From: Thalassia testudinum
Lineage: Eukaryota > Streptophyta > Magnoliopsida > Alismatales > Hydrocharitaceae
Direction: 5' to 3'
Assembly: GCA_037157565.1 (NCBI GenBank)
Contig: JAZHRO010000054.1
Location: 18,025,501-18,089,500 of the forward strand
DNA length: 64,000 nucleotides
Position 1 is the first letter of the stretch, and each line of letters begins with the position of its first letter. The notes under the pieces were generated by a model that was given only the letters and a program-made list of their open reading frames with translations, was not told the DNA's origin and searched no databases. Both the position numbers and the translations under genes were made by a program. Positions 22,054 to 34,783 of this stretch are shown here, in pieces.

Positions 22054-24187
22054 ACCAAACAATAGAACTAAAGCTAGGCTCTACTAGGCCCAGCGTCCTC
22101 AGCAGCCGGTAGCTTGGGCTACTCAAATTCCTGACCTGTACAAAGATATACATCTGCAGTCAGCTAACGCTGAATAGAGTGATGGCTAAGAAGTAACATG
22201 CATTTAAGTAGTTTAACATAAAATTTTTCGTTTCCAACTATCTTGTACATGTTGGTTCTTAGAGATCCCTAATTAGGATTCATCACATTAATTAATCTTC
22301 TTGTTCAATACAGGAACGAATTTTCTTGCAGCTTCCCGTGATGTAAGATGCCCATGTGACACTCTCCTAGCCAGGGGAGTCCCTCCGTGGAAGCCCTACA
22401 CCCGATCTACCACCCCAAAGTCACGGTCGTGACGTAGCGGTGACTACGGCACACGTGATAAGCCCGCGGGTAGCTACCCCACACTGGTACACGGTCTGTT
22501 GTTTCCGCTAGCGAGTATGCCTCAACGTATAGTGCGGAACAGTATAGGGCCTTGCCCTCTCAGAACAAAACAGGAGTCTCACCCCTCCTCAGTCCGCGTA
22601 CTCTCGTCCGACTATCCCGATTTGCCCAACGGGCTAACAAGAGTTGGTGTAGGGTGGCCAAACCTAGCCCCGGGTCCCCTGGGGTGGCTAGCTCCCCCCT
22701 ACACTAAGTAGCTCACCTCAGTACCACGTACACGAGGGCCAGTAAGAGTCGACGTAGAGTGGCCTAACCAACCCTGGGTCTCAACCCAAGGGTGGCAAGC
22801 TCCCCTCTACACTACAAGGGATAGTTGCTATCTTCAGTACCATGTACACGAAGGTCAGCTCACTTCCCTTAACAGCTGCCCATGGGCAACAATTTCCAGA
22901 ACCATCCGGTTCTCCGAATTACGGTATTCTTGTCTACATTCCCCGTAGGGTTCGTACATGAGTTTTTCTACATCCGGGTTGGAATGTACGGAACAAGCAG
23001 TTCAATTTCCATTTTTATCACAGTATGGGTCCATTTTAGATAATACAGGCAGCTTTTGATTACTCAATCATTCACATGTATTTTCCTTTAGCCCTATTAT
23101 TCATACTCAAACCTAGGGTTCAAGAATATATTCTAGAGTATGCGTTTACTTCCTCTTAGCGTTCATCTCAAGTCCTAGGATTAATTACTTTCATGTATTA
23201 ATTTAGAGATTTACTATTATAACCACTCTACCAGGGTAACCGAGTGGAATGGGGGCTCGTACAGTAGCTCTCGACATCTCCACAAGCCCCGTACACCCGA
23301 CGGACTGGAGACTTAAAACATGGATCGATGGTCCAAAAAGGTTCAGAATGATACAGACAAGGTATCTTTACATAGAGAAACTCGTATGGAAAATAAATGT
23401 TTTGTTGCGAAAAATCGACAAGATTAAGGCCTTGCACAAGCCCAAAAACTCGTGGTCAGACAGAAGTCAGACGTCTGGGAAAGGTCGCAGACGTCTTAAA
23501 ATACTTATCAGGGATACCTCTCTTGGTGTTCCTCTATCAGATGTCTGGAACTCAGTGCCGACGTCCAAGGGTTCCGTAAGAAGTCTGGAGGTGCTTCCGG
23601 ACGTCTGAAACTGCCTCGATCCGCCTTCCAACTTCTGACACATATACGTACACTGTAAGACTCTGGTAGAGAAGGAATACGGAAAGTAGATCTCTACCAA
23701 ATGTCTCTCGTTACCTTCGGACGTCCGGTAAAACGTCTGGATATAGCTCCGGACATCTGATTTCGCGAAAAAATGACTTCCTCGGAACCACTCTGGCTTC
23801 CCTCGCCTGCATGCGCTGCAACAGAGCTGCGCAGCACCCTCCACTCTCGCGCTCAGACTCACGATCGACTCTCCGTTCTCCGTTCGTTCTCGCTCTGGCT
23901 CCCCTCTCTCTCTTTCGCCTGGCTGTGGATGTGAGGCGAAGAAGGGGAGGAGGGTTTATAAAGAGAGAAAAGGAGAGGGGAAAGGTATGGGCGAGGTGTG
24001 GCGCGGAGCGACGTCGCAGGAGAAGTTGTGGTGAGGTGCGGGTGAGGGAGAAGGCATGGCGTACATACGGTACGTGCCGAAGAGAAAAAGTATTTTTAGA
24101 TGTCCGTTGATCTTTCCAGACGTCTGGACAGATATCTGGTGAACTTCTCAGATGTCTTAAATGAGAAAAGGGTGACGAGTCATTTCA
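22054..24187 (-). repeat. 3' LTR of the Tekay-like element, main part
   Basis: This aligns along its whole length with 29458-31594. Shared blocks include the AATAGAACTAAAGCTAGGCT start, the TCCCTCCGTGG region, the dense run of GACGTC-type palindromes (about 23465-23765) and the CTTTATAAACCCTCC TATA region on the minus strand. It ends ATTTCA at 24187, where the element's internal region begins. Confidence 0.9.
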
Positions 24188-24264
24188 ATATAACAAATTT
24201 AAAGAAAGTTTCGTTTACGAAACTTGAACTAACTAGGAAAATAAAGTAACAGCGTATAACAAAC

Positions 24265-25608
24265 TTAAAGAGGACCGAAGTAGGTCCGAAGAGACATACC
24301 TTTGAAAAGTTCCGGGTACCACTCTTGCATTGCCGACTCAGGCTCCCAAGTTGCCTCCTCATACCGCTGGCTTCTCCACAGGACTTTCATTAGGGGTACC
24401 TCCTTCCGCATCAAACTCTGAATGGCTCGGTCTAGTATCTGTACCGGCCTCTCGAGATAGGTCAGGTCATCTCCCACCTCAATGCTCTCGTGGCTAAGGA
24501 CATGGCTGGGGTCGACGATGTATCTTCTGAGGTTAGACACATGAAATACGTCGTGCACTCCAGAGAGCTGGGGAGGAAGGGCAAGCCAGTAAGCGACAGG
24601 TCCCACCCGTTCTAAGACCTCAAAGGGTCCCACAAATCTTGGTGAAAGCTTTCCTCTCACCCCAAACCGCTGTAAGCCTTTCATTGGCGAACCACACAGG
24701 AAAACGTGATCTGTAACCTCAAATTGTACCTCCCTACGCTTTATATCAACGTAGCTCTTCTGTCTACTCTGGATAGTACGCAGTCGTCGATGGATCTGCT
24801 CGATCACTTCATGACTCTGGTGTATCAGCCGGGGACCAACCTCCCACTTGGTCCCCACCTCAACCCAACTCAAAGGAGCCGTACACTTTCTCTCATACAA
24901 AGCCTCATATGGTGCCATGTCGATGCTCGAGTGGTAACTGTTGTTGTATGCGAACTCTGCCAGGGGCAAATGCTCCTCCCAGGAGCCTCTCCAGTCCAGT
25001 ATGCAAGCGCGTAGAAGGTCCTCAAGGGTTTAAATGGTGCGCTTCGACTGTCCTTCTATCTGGGGGTGATGAGCTGTACTGAACCTAAGACGAGTCCCTA
25101 AAGCCCGTTGAAACTCCGCCCAAAACTGAGAAGTGAAACGAGTGTCTCTGTCTGAAATAATCTTGCGGGGAACCTCGTGAAGGCGCACCACATCTCTGAT
25201 GTGTCTCTCTGCCAACTGTGCTGGTCCAAGAGTGACTCGGATTGGCAAAAATCGTGCCGTCTTTGTCAACTTATCTACAATCACCCAGACTGCATCATGT
25301 CCCCTCTGTGTCACAGGTAACCCCACTACCATGTCCATAGTGACACTCTCCCACTTCCATTCTGGAACGGGAAGTGGCTGCAATGGCCCCGCAAGACTCT
25401 GCTGCTCAGCCTTCACTTGCTGACATATCAGACACTGCTCAACGAAAAGACCAACATCCCGCTTCATGCCCCTCCACCAAAAATAACGGCGTAGGTCGTG
25501 ATACATTTTCGCGCTCCCGGGATGTATGGTAAATCTGGATCCGTGTGCCTCAGTCAAGAGCTCCCTCAACAGCTCCTTATCTCTAGGAACGTACAAGTGT
25601 CCCCTCAT
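24265..25608 (-). pseudogene. Tekay-like integrase and chromodomain
   Basis: From 25608 downward: the zinc-binding HPGSAKMYH...CLICQ, then VTMDMVVGLP (first Asp) and IISDRDTRFTS (second Asp). Then comes STAHHPQIEGQSKRTI followed by a stop, where the catalytic Glu of GQSERTIQ has become Lys. After the stop the frame continues with MPLAEFAYNNSYHSSI and a C-terminal chromodomain: ILDRAIQSLMRKEVPLMKV, LWRSQRYEEATWEPE, ending YPELFKG. The chromodomain directs chromoviruses to marked chromatin. The stop and the lost catalytic Glu make this copy dead. Confidence 0.9.
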
Positions 25609-25767
25609 ATGCAGGACTCCGTCAATGAATGAGAACTCTCCTGGGTTCCCTGCAAATATTCAGTCTCGCTGCGCCCGTAGATATGGGTCCGTCATCTATC
25701 CAATCTTGATGCGATCCATCAGCTCTGGTCGTGTCTGTCTCGCCACTGTCACTGCCCCGCAATACCC

Positions 25768-27061
25768 TTATGACTCCTGGGGTCGCCAGCTGCTCAACTC
25801 TTCCATGAGTCTCCAACTCTGTGCTCGTAAACAAGCCAAGTGGGCGGGCGCCTTCCAGCTTAAGGCGTCAGCCACCACATTAGCCTTCCTTGAGTGGTAC
25901 GAGATGCTACAATCGTAATCCTTCAGGAGCTCTAGCCAGTGTCTCTGTCTCATATTAAGCTCTTTCTGATCAAACACATATCTGAGGCTCTTATGGTCAG
26001 TGAAAATCTCGAAAGTCTCTCCGTACAAGTAGTGTCTCCAGGTCTTCAGTGCGAGGACAACCGCTGCAAACTCCAAGTCGTCTGTGGGGTAGTTATGCTC
26101 GTGGGGCTTCAGTTGCCGTGAGGCGTATGCGACAACGTGACCACACTGCATGAGCACACCCCCCCAATCCCTACAACAAGGCATTTGTGTAGACGACAAA
26201 TCCGCCACCGCTGTCAGGGATGGTGAGTACAGGGGCTTAGGTCAACCTTTTCCTCAGCTCCCGAAAGCAAGACTCACACTCATCTATCCAGGTGAAGGGT
26301 ACGTCCTTCCAAGTCAACTGAGTTAGAGGACGTGCAATCTGCAAGAATCCTCGGATAAATCATCAGTAGTAACCAGCTAGCCCCAGGAAACTGCGAATCT
26401 CTGTCACCGAACGCGGCCTCTCCCACCTGAGTACTGCCTCTACCTTGGTCGGGTCCACAGCTAAACCATCCTCTGAGATTACATGGCTTAAGAAGGTGAC
26501 CTATCTCAACCAGAATTCGCACTTGCTGCATTTAGCATACAGCCTGTGCCATCTCAAGGTATCTAAGACCATGTGAAGGTGCTGCTCATGCTGTGCCTGA
26601 TCTCGAGAGTAAATGAGTACGTCGTCAATGAAAACCACCACAAACTGATCCAGATACGGCTAGAAGACGCACTTCATCAGGCCCATGAAAGTCGCAGGGG
26701 CGTTGGTTAGCCCAAACGACATGACCAAGAACTCGTAGTGGCCGTACCGCGTGCGAAAGGCTGTCTTGGAAACATCGATCTCCCTAATCCTCAGCTAATG
26801 GTAGCCTGACCTTAGATCCATCTTGGAGAATATCGTGGCATCCCTTAGCTGGTTGAAGAGGTCATCTATGCGTGGCAACGGGTACTTGTTCTTGACGGTG
26901 ACCCGGTTCAGCTGTCTGTAATCAATACACAGCCGAAGAGTACCGTCCTTTTTCACAAACAAGATGGGGGCCCCCCACGGGGAGGCACTGGGCCTCACGA
27001 AGCCCTTCTCTAGCAAGTCCTGTAGCTGTGACTTAAGCTCTCGCAGCTCGAGCAATGCCAT
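25768..27061 (-). pseudogene. Tekay-like reverse transcriptase and RNase H
   Basis: RT begins with [36 protein letters not shown] and KMDLRSGYH, then a stop. It continues with [18 protein letters not shown] and the catalytic [12 protein letters not shown] (about 26610-26645). RNase H gives [33 protein letters not shown] and [10 protein letters not shown]. Several stops and a degenerate stretch near 26140-26210 separate the pieces. Domain wording is that of Tekay/Del chromoviruses. Confidence 0.85.
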
Positions 27062-27313
27062 CCAATATGGTGCTGTAGAAATAGGGCCGATCCCCTATAC
27101 CAGTGAGATCTCGGACTCGATCTCACGCTTAGGTGACAGTCCTGGCAGCTCCTCTGGAAAGACGTCGGGGTACTCACAGACCACCGGAATACTCTGTATA
27201 CTAACCACGAGGCTGGGCTCTACTAGGACGCAAACAAGGAAGCCCTCACACCCGTGGCTTAGTAGCTTCGCTGCTCGAACTGCGGAGATACACCTAAATC
27301 CTCCATCTACTGG

Positions 27314-27679
27314 CTAGCCGTGGAACTCGAAGGGAGGTAACCGTGGTATGGAGAAAACAATCTTCCTCCCAAAACAGTCTACAAGGGCATGGTATGCGGC
27401 CAACCAATCCATCCCCAAGATCACACCAAAGTCCTCCATCGGGATCATGATCAAGTCTATCGGAAGACGGTGTCCCCCTATCGTGGCCTCACAGTTAGTG
27501 AAAACCTCCTCGGCAATAAACACCTGTCCACCTGAGCCCCTAATCAAGAAGGCCTCCTCCAGAAGCACACTGCTCATCCCCGTGCAGACAACAAAACTAG
27601 TAGAAACAAACGAATGTGTGGCTCCAAAATCAAAATGCGTGTAAACGAGCCGGCCGAAAACAGTAACCATACCTACCAC
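27314..27679 (-). pseudogene. Tekay-like aspartic protease
   Basis: The frame reads GRLVYTHFDFGATHSFVS, where the usual active-site DSG is DFG, then PMEDFGVILGMDWLAAYHA, the C-terminal ILGMDWL block. The changed Ser next to the catalytic Asp would impair the protease. The frame differs from gag, so at least one shift lies between. Confidence 0.8.
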
Positions 27680-27879
27680 TATGGAACCTGAAGCTCTAGC
27701 ATCTCCGTGAATCAGGGTGTTGACACACCCCTCAGCCCTCAGTACAGAAGAAGAAGCCGTGCTCTGGGTCGGGCGGTACCCTCCTCGCGACTATTGTCCT
27801 CCTCCTCGGGCCTGGTAACCGCGGCCACCAGATCGACCTCCAATGCTCGGTGCTGGGAGCGTCGGCTGCACTCCGGTCC

Positions 27880-28944
27880 TAGATGGATAATTCCTCCATA
27901 TGTGGCTCAGCTAGCCACACTAATAGCAGAGGGGTATGCGACCTCCCTCTGTCTGCTGTCCCTGCTGGTGACTGGGCGGGGGTCGGCTGCAATCAGATGA
28001 TCCCTGTCGGGGACCCCCAAAGGTCCCCGGTGAACCCACAGAACAGGAAAGCTCCCTTGTTGATGCCGGGTGCCCCCTCTCCCAACAACCCTGAGAGTGC
28101 TCCTACAGGTAGGGCCTCTTCCGTCCTCCTCCATCAATGTCTTGCACGGACAGGTTGGTCTCCTCGTAGGTCATGGTAGCCTCGACTACGCGGGAGAAGG
28201 TAGGTAGCTTCAGGGGTTTTACATACCCCGGATGACAGGTCGGAGGCCCTCGATGAACCTCCACAGGCGCTCCTCCTTGGTGGATGCGGCTGTCGGAGCA
28301 AATCGGTACACCTCCAGGAAATGCGTACGGTATGCACTAACTGTGATGGCCCCCTGGTGGAGAGTGTGGAACTCCCGCCTCCTCTAATCCCTCCAAGTAT
28401 GTGGGAAGTACTGCTCACAGAAGAGCGCCACAAACCGGTCCCACGTCAGCTCTCCCTCTTCCTGTCCTCTAACCACCCTCCACCACCTGTGAGCTACACA
28501 CTCCAGCTGATACGTGGCGAAGGCCACACGACATTCTGCAGGAGGACAGAGGGTGTCAAAGATCTTCTCCATCTGCTCTAGCCAATCCTCTGCCTCAGAC
28601 GGGCTTTCCTCCCCCTGGAAAGAGGGGGGTTTCAGCTTCCTGAACTGGCTAAAGACCTCATGGTGTAGTCACAACGGAGGAAGGGGTGCACCTCCAAGCA
28701 AGGAGGACTCGTGCCCCGAAGTGTCTAAAGGAGGTGGGGGCGATGGAGGATCACCCCCTCCAGCTTGTCCAGCGCCGTGGCAGCTCGCCTGCCCCACAGA
28801 GGATTCCCCCTCTACATCCTCAGGAAAGGGACGCTGAGGAGGAGGCTGATGGAGTTCCTCCCGTATGAGATCCCGGATCAGCTGGGCGAGGTCCGGGGCC
28901 TGTATGCCCGGAAGGAGAGGTGGAGCGACTCCATCCTCAGCCAT
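27880..28944 (-). pseudogene. Tekay-like gag with degenerate zinc knuckle
   Basis: The frame starting at 28944 has an acidic/proline-rich N-terminus (MAEDGVAPP...), a stop at 28669, then FRKLKPPSFQGEESPSEAED, WLEQMEKIFDTL and ATYQLECVAHRWW, the classic capsid signature of this lineage, then a stop at 28384. Near 27885-27930 a zinc knuckle can be made out (C-x2-C-x4-H-x4-), with stops inside it and the last Cys changed to Tyr. Confidence 0.8.
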
Positions 28945-29190
28945 CGCTCACCCTCCCCTGCAACCACGCCCTCGGCCACGACTACGTCCACGACCCGCCT
29001 TAAGAGCTCCCTGGCGACGCATCCCCTACACAGAGATCGAGCAGGAATAGGATTATCGGTGACTGTTTGATTATAGAGAGGATGTAAGACTCGGAAATGA
29101 TAATCAAAAGAGAACGTTGTGATGGCATCTCAGTTACATGTACAAGTGTGGTGATTTTTTGAATTACTCGGTTCATTTCTCGGGACGACC

Positions 29191-29207
29191 TTACTCTGAT
29201 ACCATCT
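29191..29207 (-). promoter_or_regulatory. Primer-binding site for initiator-Met tRNA
   Basis: On the minus strand, three bases after the 5' LTR end, TGGTATCAGAG matches the complement of the 3' end of plant initiator-Met tRNA, the usual primer of Tekay-type and Copia elements. It fixes the element's orientation and LTR end. Confidence 0.9.
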
Positions 29208-31594
29208 TGTCACGACCCGATCCCAGATCCCTACAAGACCCAGGATCGGCTCGCCTGAACTCCCAAGACCCAGTCGTCCAATGAGAAATAACCAAATAAC
29301 ATTCATCAAACCACAATCACACAAGTACAATAACTAAACAGGAAGAAATTGACAGCAACAGGGGAAACAAAACAGTAATATTACATGTCATAATACAGCC
29401 ATCACAATAAAAAATGAGTACATATAATAGAGATAAGGCTATAGAAACTCACTACACGAAACAGTAGAACTAAAGCTAGGCTTGACTAGGCCCAGCGTCC
29501 TCAGTAGCCGATAGCTCGGGCTGCTCAAATTCCTGACCTGTACAAAGATATACATCTAGAGTCAACTAACGCTGAGTAGAGTAGTGGCTAAGAAGTAACA
29601 TGCATTTAAGTAGTTTAACATAAAATTTTCTGTTTCCAACTATCTTGTCCATGTTGGTGCGTAGAGATCTCTAATTAGGATTCATCACATTAATTAATAT
29701 TCTTGTTCCTTACAGGAACGATTTTGCGTGCAGCTTCCTGTGATGTAGGATGCCCACGTGACACTGTCCTGGCTGGGGGAGTCCCTCCGTGGAAGTCCTA
29801 CACTCGGTCTACCACCCCGAGGTCATAGTCGTGATGTAGCGATGACTTCGACACACGTGATAAGCACGCGGGTAGCTACCCCGCACTGGCACGCGGTCAG
29901 TTGTTTCCGCTAGTGGGCACGCCTCAACGTACAGTGCGAAACAGTATAGGACCTTGCCCTCTTAGAACAGAACAGGGGTCTCACCCCTCATTCCGCGTAC
30001 CCTCGTCCGACTATCCCGGTTTGCCCAACAAGCTAATAAGAGTCGATGTAGGGTGGCCAAACCTAGCCCCAGGCCCCCTGGGGTGGCTAGCTCCCCCATA
30101 CACTAAGTAGCTCACCTTGGTACCACGTACACGAGGGCCAGCAAGAGTCGACGTAGAGTGGCCAAACCCACCCTGGGTCTCAACCCAAGGGCGGCAAGCT
30201 CCCCTCTACACTACAAGGGATAGTTGCTCTCTTCGGTATCATGTACACGAAAGTCAACTTACTTCCCTTAACAGCTACCCATGGGCGGCAATTTCCATAA
30301 CCATCCGGTTCTCCGTATTACGGCATTCTTGTCTACATTCCCTATAGGGTTTGTACATGAGTTTTTCTACATCCGGATTAGAATGTACGAAACAAGCAGT
30401 TCAATTTCCATTTTTATCACAGTATGGGTCTATTTTAGATAATACAGGCAACTTTTGATTACTCAATTATTCACATGTATTTTCCTCTAGCCCTAGTGTT
30501 CACGCCATAACCTAGGGTTCAAGAATATATTCTAGAGAATGCGTTTACTTCTTCCTAGGGTTCATCTTAAGTCCTAGGATTAATTACTTGCATGTATTAA
30601 TTTAGAGATTTACGGTTATAACCACTTTACCAGGGTAACTGGGTGGAATGGAGGCTCGTACAGTAGCTCCCGACATCTCCGCAAGTCTCGTACACCCGAT
30701 GAACTGGAGACCTAAAATATGGATCGATCGGCCAAAAAGGTTCAAAATGATACAGACAAGGTATCTTTACATAGAGAAACTCGTAAGGAAAATAGAGACA
30801 TTTTGCTTGCGAAAAACTGACAACATTAGGGCCTTGTACGAGCCCAAAAACTCGTAATCAGACAGAAGACAAACGTTTGGGAAAGGTCGCAGACGTCTTA
30901 AAATAGTTCTCAGGGATACCTCTCTCGATGTTCCTCTATCAGATGTCTGGAACTCAGTGCCGACGTCTAAGGGTTCTGTCAGGCATTTGGAGGTGCTCCC
31001 GGACGTCTGAAACTACCTTGGTCCGCCTTCCAACTTCTGACACATATACCTACACTATCAGGACTCTGGCAGAGAAGGAATACGGAAAGTAGATCTCTAC
31101 CAGACGTCTCTCGTTACCTTCGGACGTCCGGTAAGACGTCTGGATATAGCTCTGGACGTCTGATTCCGCGAAAAAATGACTTCCGCGGAACCGCTCTGGC
31201 TTCCCTCACCTGCAAGCGCTGCAGCAGAGCAGCACAGCACCATCCGCTCTCGCGCTCACACTAGCGATCGGCTCTCCGCTCTCCATTCGCTCTCGCTCTG
31301 GCTCCCCTCTCTCTCTCTCTTTTGCCCAGCTGTGGATGTGAGGCGAAGAAGGGGAGGAGGGTTTATAAATAGAGAAAAGGAGAGGGGAAAGGTATGGGCA
31401 AGGTGTGGCGTGGAGCAACGTCACAGGGGAAGGTGCGGTGAGGCACAAGTGAGGGAGAAGGCATGGCGTACATACGGTACATGCCAAAGAGAAAAAGTAT
31501 TTTCAGATGTCCGTTGATCTTTCCAGACATCTGGACAAACGTTTGGTGAACTTCTCAGACATCTTAAATGACGAAAGGGTGACGGGTTATTTCA
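29208..31594 (-). repeat. 5' LTR of the Tekay-like element (2,387 bp)
   Basis: This is the intact LTR. In its own orientation it begins TGAAATAACCC and ends GGGTCGTGACA, so the termini are TG...CA. It contains a TATA box on the minus strand (about 31361-31372), dense GACGTC-type palindromes (about 30870-31190 and 31500-31560), and U5-side blocks shared with 5599-5854. It matches the split 3' LTR over its full length with scattered substitutions. Confidence 0.9.
31361..31372 (-). promoter_or_regulatory. TATA box of the Tekay-like 5' LTR
   Basis: On the minus strand CTATTTATAAAC is followed by a CT-rich stretch. The other LTR has CTTTATAAAC at the matching place near 23953-23962. The GACGTC palindromes lie on the far side of it within about 200-700 bp in both directions. 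Confidence 0.55.
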
Positions 31595-31599
31595 CAAAG
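31595..31599 (+). repeat. Right target-site duplication CAAAG of the Tekay-like element
   Basis: This is an exact copy of 5594-5598. LINE sequence resumes directly after it. Confidence 0.85.
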
Positions 31600-33339
31600 G
31601 AACCCACCTCCTCCTATGGCAGCCCTTCCCATGAAGGCAGGAATTAGAAGCTCCATGCATACGCTAAAATTGACCGAACCACGATAAACTTAACCACCTC
31701 TCCTAGGGCATCCACCGCATCTACTTCTGTCAGGATGGGTCCTTCAATGTTCCAAAATTTTTCCACTGTTGTCTAGAGTACCCTCGGTGAAGGATTAGAC
31801 TTGGACGATGGAGAATGGAGAGAACCTAAGAAGAAAAAGAGCAAGAAGAAATCAAAGGTCATGTCTGGCGATCCAACTAGGGGGCATCGGTCAATAACAA
31901 CCACATCGAATGTCACTAGCAGCATGGAACACCCAAGGTCTTAATGACCTGGGGAAATTGAAGGAGGTTACCTCTCTCGGCAATTTGATGTTCAACTTGC
32001 ATCCTTCTTGGAGACCAAGATCGCCGCTAATCATTGGGGACGTTTTGAGAAACGTGTCCCTACGAGATGGAGAGTTACTAACAATCTCCACCATGTGTGC
32101 AATGGGTGCATTGTTCTTATGTGGAAACAAAATGCTTGGAACGTGCATGTGCTTCATTCTTTATATCAAACTCTCCTCGTTAGATGCCAGAACCAAGGGG
32201 GACTGACCATTTTTCTCTCGCTGGTATATAATAGAAACTCCGCATCCCAGCATTCATCTCTTTGGGCAAATCTTCACTCGCACCCTCTAATGGTCAATGG
32301 ACCATGGCCTATGCTTGGAGACTTTAATGCTCTCAGATTCAATAATGAAAAAAGAGGTGGCGACCCCCCTTCCCAGTTAAGTATGGAAAGTTTCAATAAT
32401 TGTCTAGCGGACTGTGATCTCCATGAGCTAGCTAGTAATGGAAACCCATTATCTTGGACAAACGTGAGATCTAGTGAAGGGTGTATAGCTTGTAAATTGG
32501 ATCGTGCTCTTGCTAACCTTGAATGGAGCAACATCTTTCCGTTAGTTCGCACCCAGTATGTACCTTCAAATCGTAGTGACCATGTGGCTATGATACTGAG
32601 CCTAGCCCCTTCCAAGACAAAAGAAGGCCATTTAGATTCTTCAATTATTGGGCAGATCTTGATGGCTTCCTTGAACTTGTCAAGAGCATGTGGGATTCTC
32701 GTGTTGAGGGGAACCCCCTTTTCATATGTGTCTGGAAGTTGAAGTATGCCAAAGAGAGGTTAACGAAGTAGGAAGTGGAGGATCGATTCAGAGTGGCAGA
32801 ATTGGCATCTCTTCAATCTGAGTTGGAATTCGTCCATGAAAAGATTGCCCTTGAGCTGGATAGCATTCCACTACAGGAGGAGGACTCACAGGTAAGGCTT
32901 TAACTCCAATGGCTAAGGCTTGATGAAGAGACGTATTGGAGGCAAAGAAGCATATTCAACTAGCTTGAAAAGGGGGACAGAAATACCAAGTTCTTTGAAA
33001 GGACTACGAAAATTCGTTCAAATACAAACACCCTCACCATTTTACTAAATGAGAAGAGAGGGGTAATTGACAAGGAAAATGAAATCTCTAAAGAAGCAGC
33101 CTCCTTCTATGCTAAACTATTCGCTCGAGAACCATCTCCACTCCTACCAAGGACGGCTTCTTGGATTGTTCCCACTCAGCTCTCCCATGAGAATGGTCTG
33201 GCCCTCACGACTACCCCTACGGAGGAGGAAATCAAAGATGCTTTCTGGAGTTTTGGACCAGACAAAGCCCTAGGTCCTAACGGCTTTAATGCCAACTTCT
33301 TTTCGCAAAGCCTGACCTATCATCAAAGATGATATTACC
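31600..33339 (+). pseudogene. LINE ORF1 tail, endonuclease and start of RT
   Basis: The first 300 bases hold the ORF1 tail, ending in a basic stretch (REPKKKKSKKKSKV near 31820-31860). The endonuclease follows: LAAWNTQGLNDLGKLKEV, LETKIAANHWGRF, WPMLGDFNAL (the catalytic GDFN), LSWTN, KLDRALANLEW and SDHVAMILS. The nick it makes would prime reverse transcription. Two frames are needed at the start. Near 33240-33300 the RT begins with DQTKP/DKALGPNGFNANFF, cut at 33339 by an LTR-derived insertion. Confidence 0.85.
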
Positions 33340-33457
33340 TGTTACGACCCGGTTCCCGAATCCCTACAGGACACGAGAATCGGACTGACTCGACTGATCC
33401 CAAGACCCAGTCGTCCAACGAGAAAGTAACCAAAAAGTAGTAAAAAAAACCACATTC
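33340..33457 (+). repeat. Left arm of the 118-bp terminal inverted repeat
   Basis: It matches the reverse complement of 36255-36372 at most positions, starting TGTTACGACCC and including GATCCCAAGACCCAGTC and GAGAAAGTAACCAAAAAG. The right arm shares all of these blocks. Confidence 0.85.
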
Positions 33458-34783
33458 AGCATGCATGTAACTAACAGTAACAAAAGTACAGCAGTAAAGA
33501 AAAGAACTACTACAGTACATACCACCACAACAGTAGAGAATTAAAATAGGCACAGAAATACGATGTTTACAATAAAGAGTACAAGGTGAAACAGAAATAC
33601 TCACTACTACAGAAATACGGTACAACAAAAGTGCAACTACTGGGCTCTACTAGGCCCAGCACCCTCCGCAGCCGCAAGCTCTGGCTGCTCAACACCTGGT
33701 CCTGAAAGGGTGACAAAAGTGACACATCAGCGAAACGCTGAGTAAAGTGGCAACCAGCTAGCTAAGAAAACAGTAAAGGTGAACAAGTAGCTGTTTTTTT
33801 TAATCTCCTTCTTTATTTCTCTATTTACTATTTCTTGATTCATTTCTCAAGTCCTTCTCTTGATCTCGAATGTTCCTCGTGGGAACGATCTTGATTGCAG
33901 TCTTTTTCGAAAAGTAGAAGTAGCACGTGGCGCTCTCCTGGCCGAGAGAGTCCCCCGTGGTGGTCCTACCCTCAGTCAACCACCCCAAGGTCGCTGACAG
34001 GCATAACAGTGACTACAGCACGCGCGATAAACGCACGGATAGCTACCCCACACTGGCACGCGGTCAGTCATTTCCGTTAACGGGTGCACCCAAAGCACAA
34101 CATGGAACCAGTATAGGGCAGAGCCCTCTCAGTAACAGGGGTCTAGCCCCTCCACAGTAACCAAACAGGGGTCTTGCCCCTCCACAGTTCGCGCACCCTC
34201 GCCTGACTACCCTGATTTGCCCAGTGGGCCTAACAAGTCTGTGTAGGACGACTAGCAGAACCTCGGGGCCCGTGGGGTGGCTAGCTCTCTCCCTACACTA
34301 GTAGCTCTCCCCGGTACTATGTACACGAGGGCCAAAAGTCGGTACAAAGTGGCCAGACCTAACCCTGAGTCCCTGGGGTGGCTAGCTCCGCTTTGCACTA
34401 AACAGGGGGACAGTCGCTCTCCTTGGTACTCTGTATTCAAGGGCCAGCTCACTTCCCCAATTCCATTCTATTTATCTTCCAGGAGCTCTATTCCTCATTC
34501 CCCGTAAGGTTCATGCTCATATGTCTCTGGCCAAGCCATTTTAGGTTTTATCATTTCAGTTTTATTCTCATATAGCCCGTGTTTCCAACATTTAATATCA
34601 ATTTATATGCAAGCAGCTCAAATTTAGTTTTCAACAACAGGAATCACATGTAGCAATTACTAGCAACAGTACTCTATATTTCACAGGCAGTTGTTATCCA
34701 ATATCAGACAATTATCATTATTCTATCTACTTTTCCAAGATTGCAATTCATGTATTCACGACATTCGTTTCAGTGTTTCTGTT

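Larger units (their letters stand above)
5599..31594 (-). mobile_element. Ty3/Gypsy chromodomain retrotransposon, Tekay/Del-like (nested host)
   Basis: The element runs on the minus strand: 5' LTR 29208-31594, primer site for initiator-Met tRNA, gag, protease, RT, RNase H, integrase, chromodomain, then the 3' LTR. The 3' LTR is split into 5599-5854 and 22054-24187. The LTRs are about 2.39 kb each, start and end TG...CA, and the element is bounded by CAAAG duplications. Domain order with a C-terminal chromodomain defines a chromovirus, and the gag and integrase wording fits the Tekay/Del lineage. It inserted into LINE ORF1. Every coding domain is broken. Its 3' LTR later received another element, now a solo LTR. 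Confidence 0.9.
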
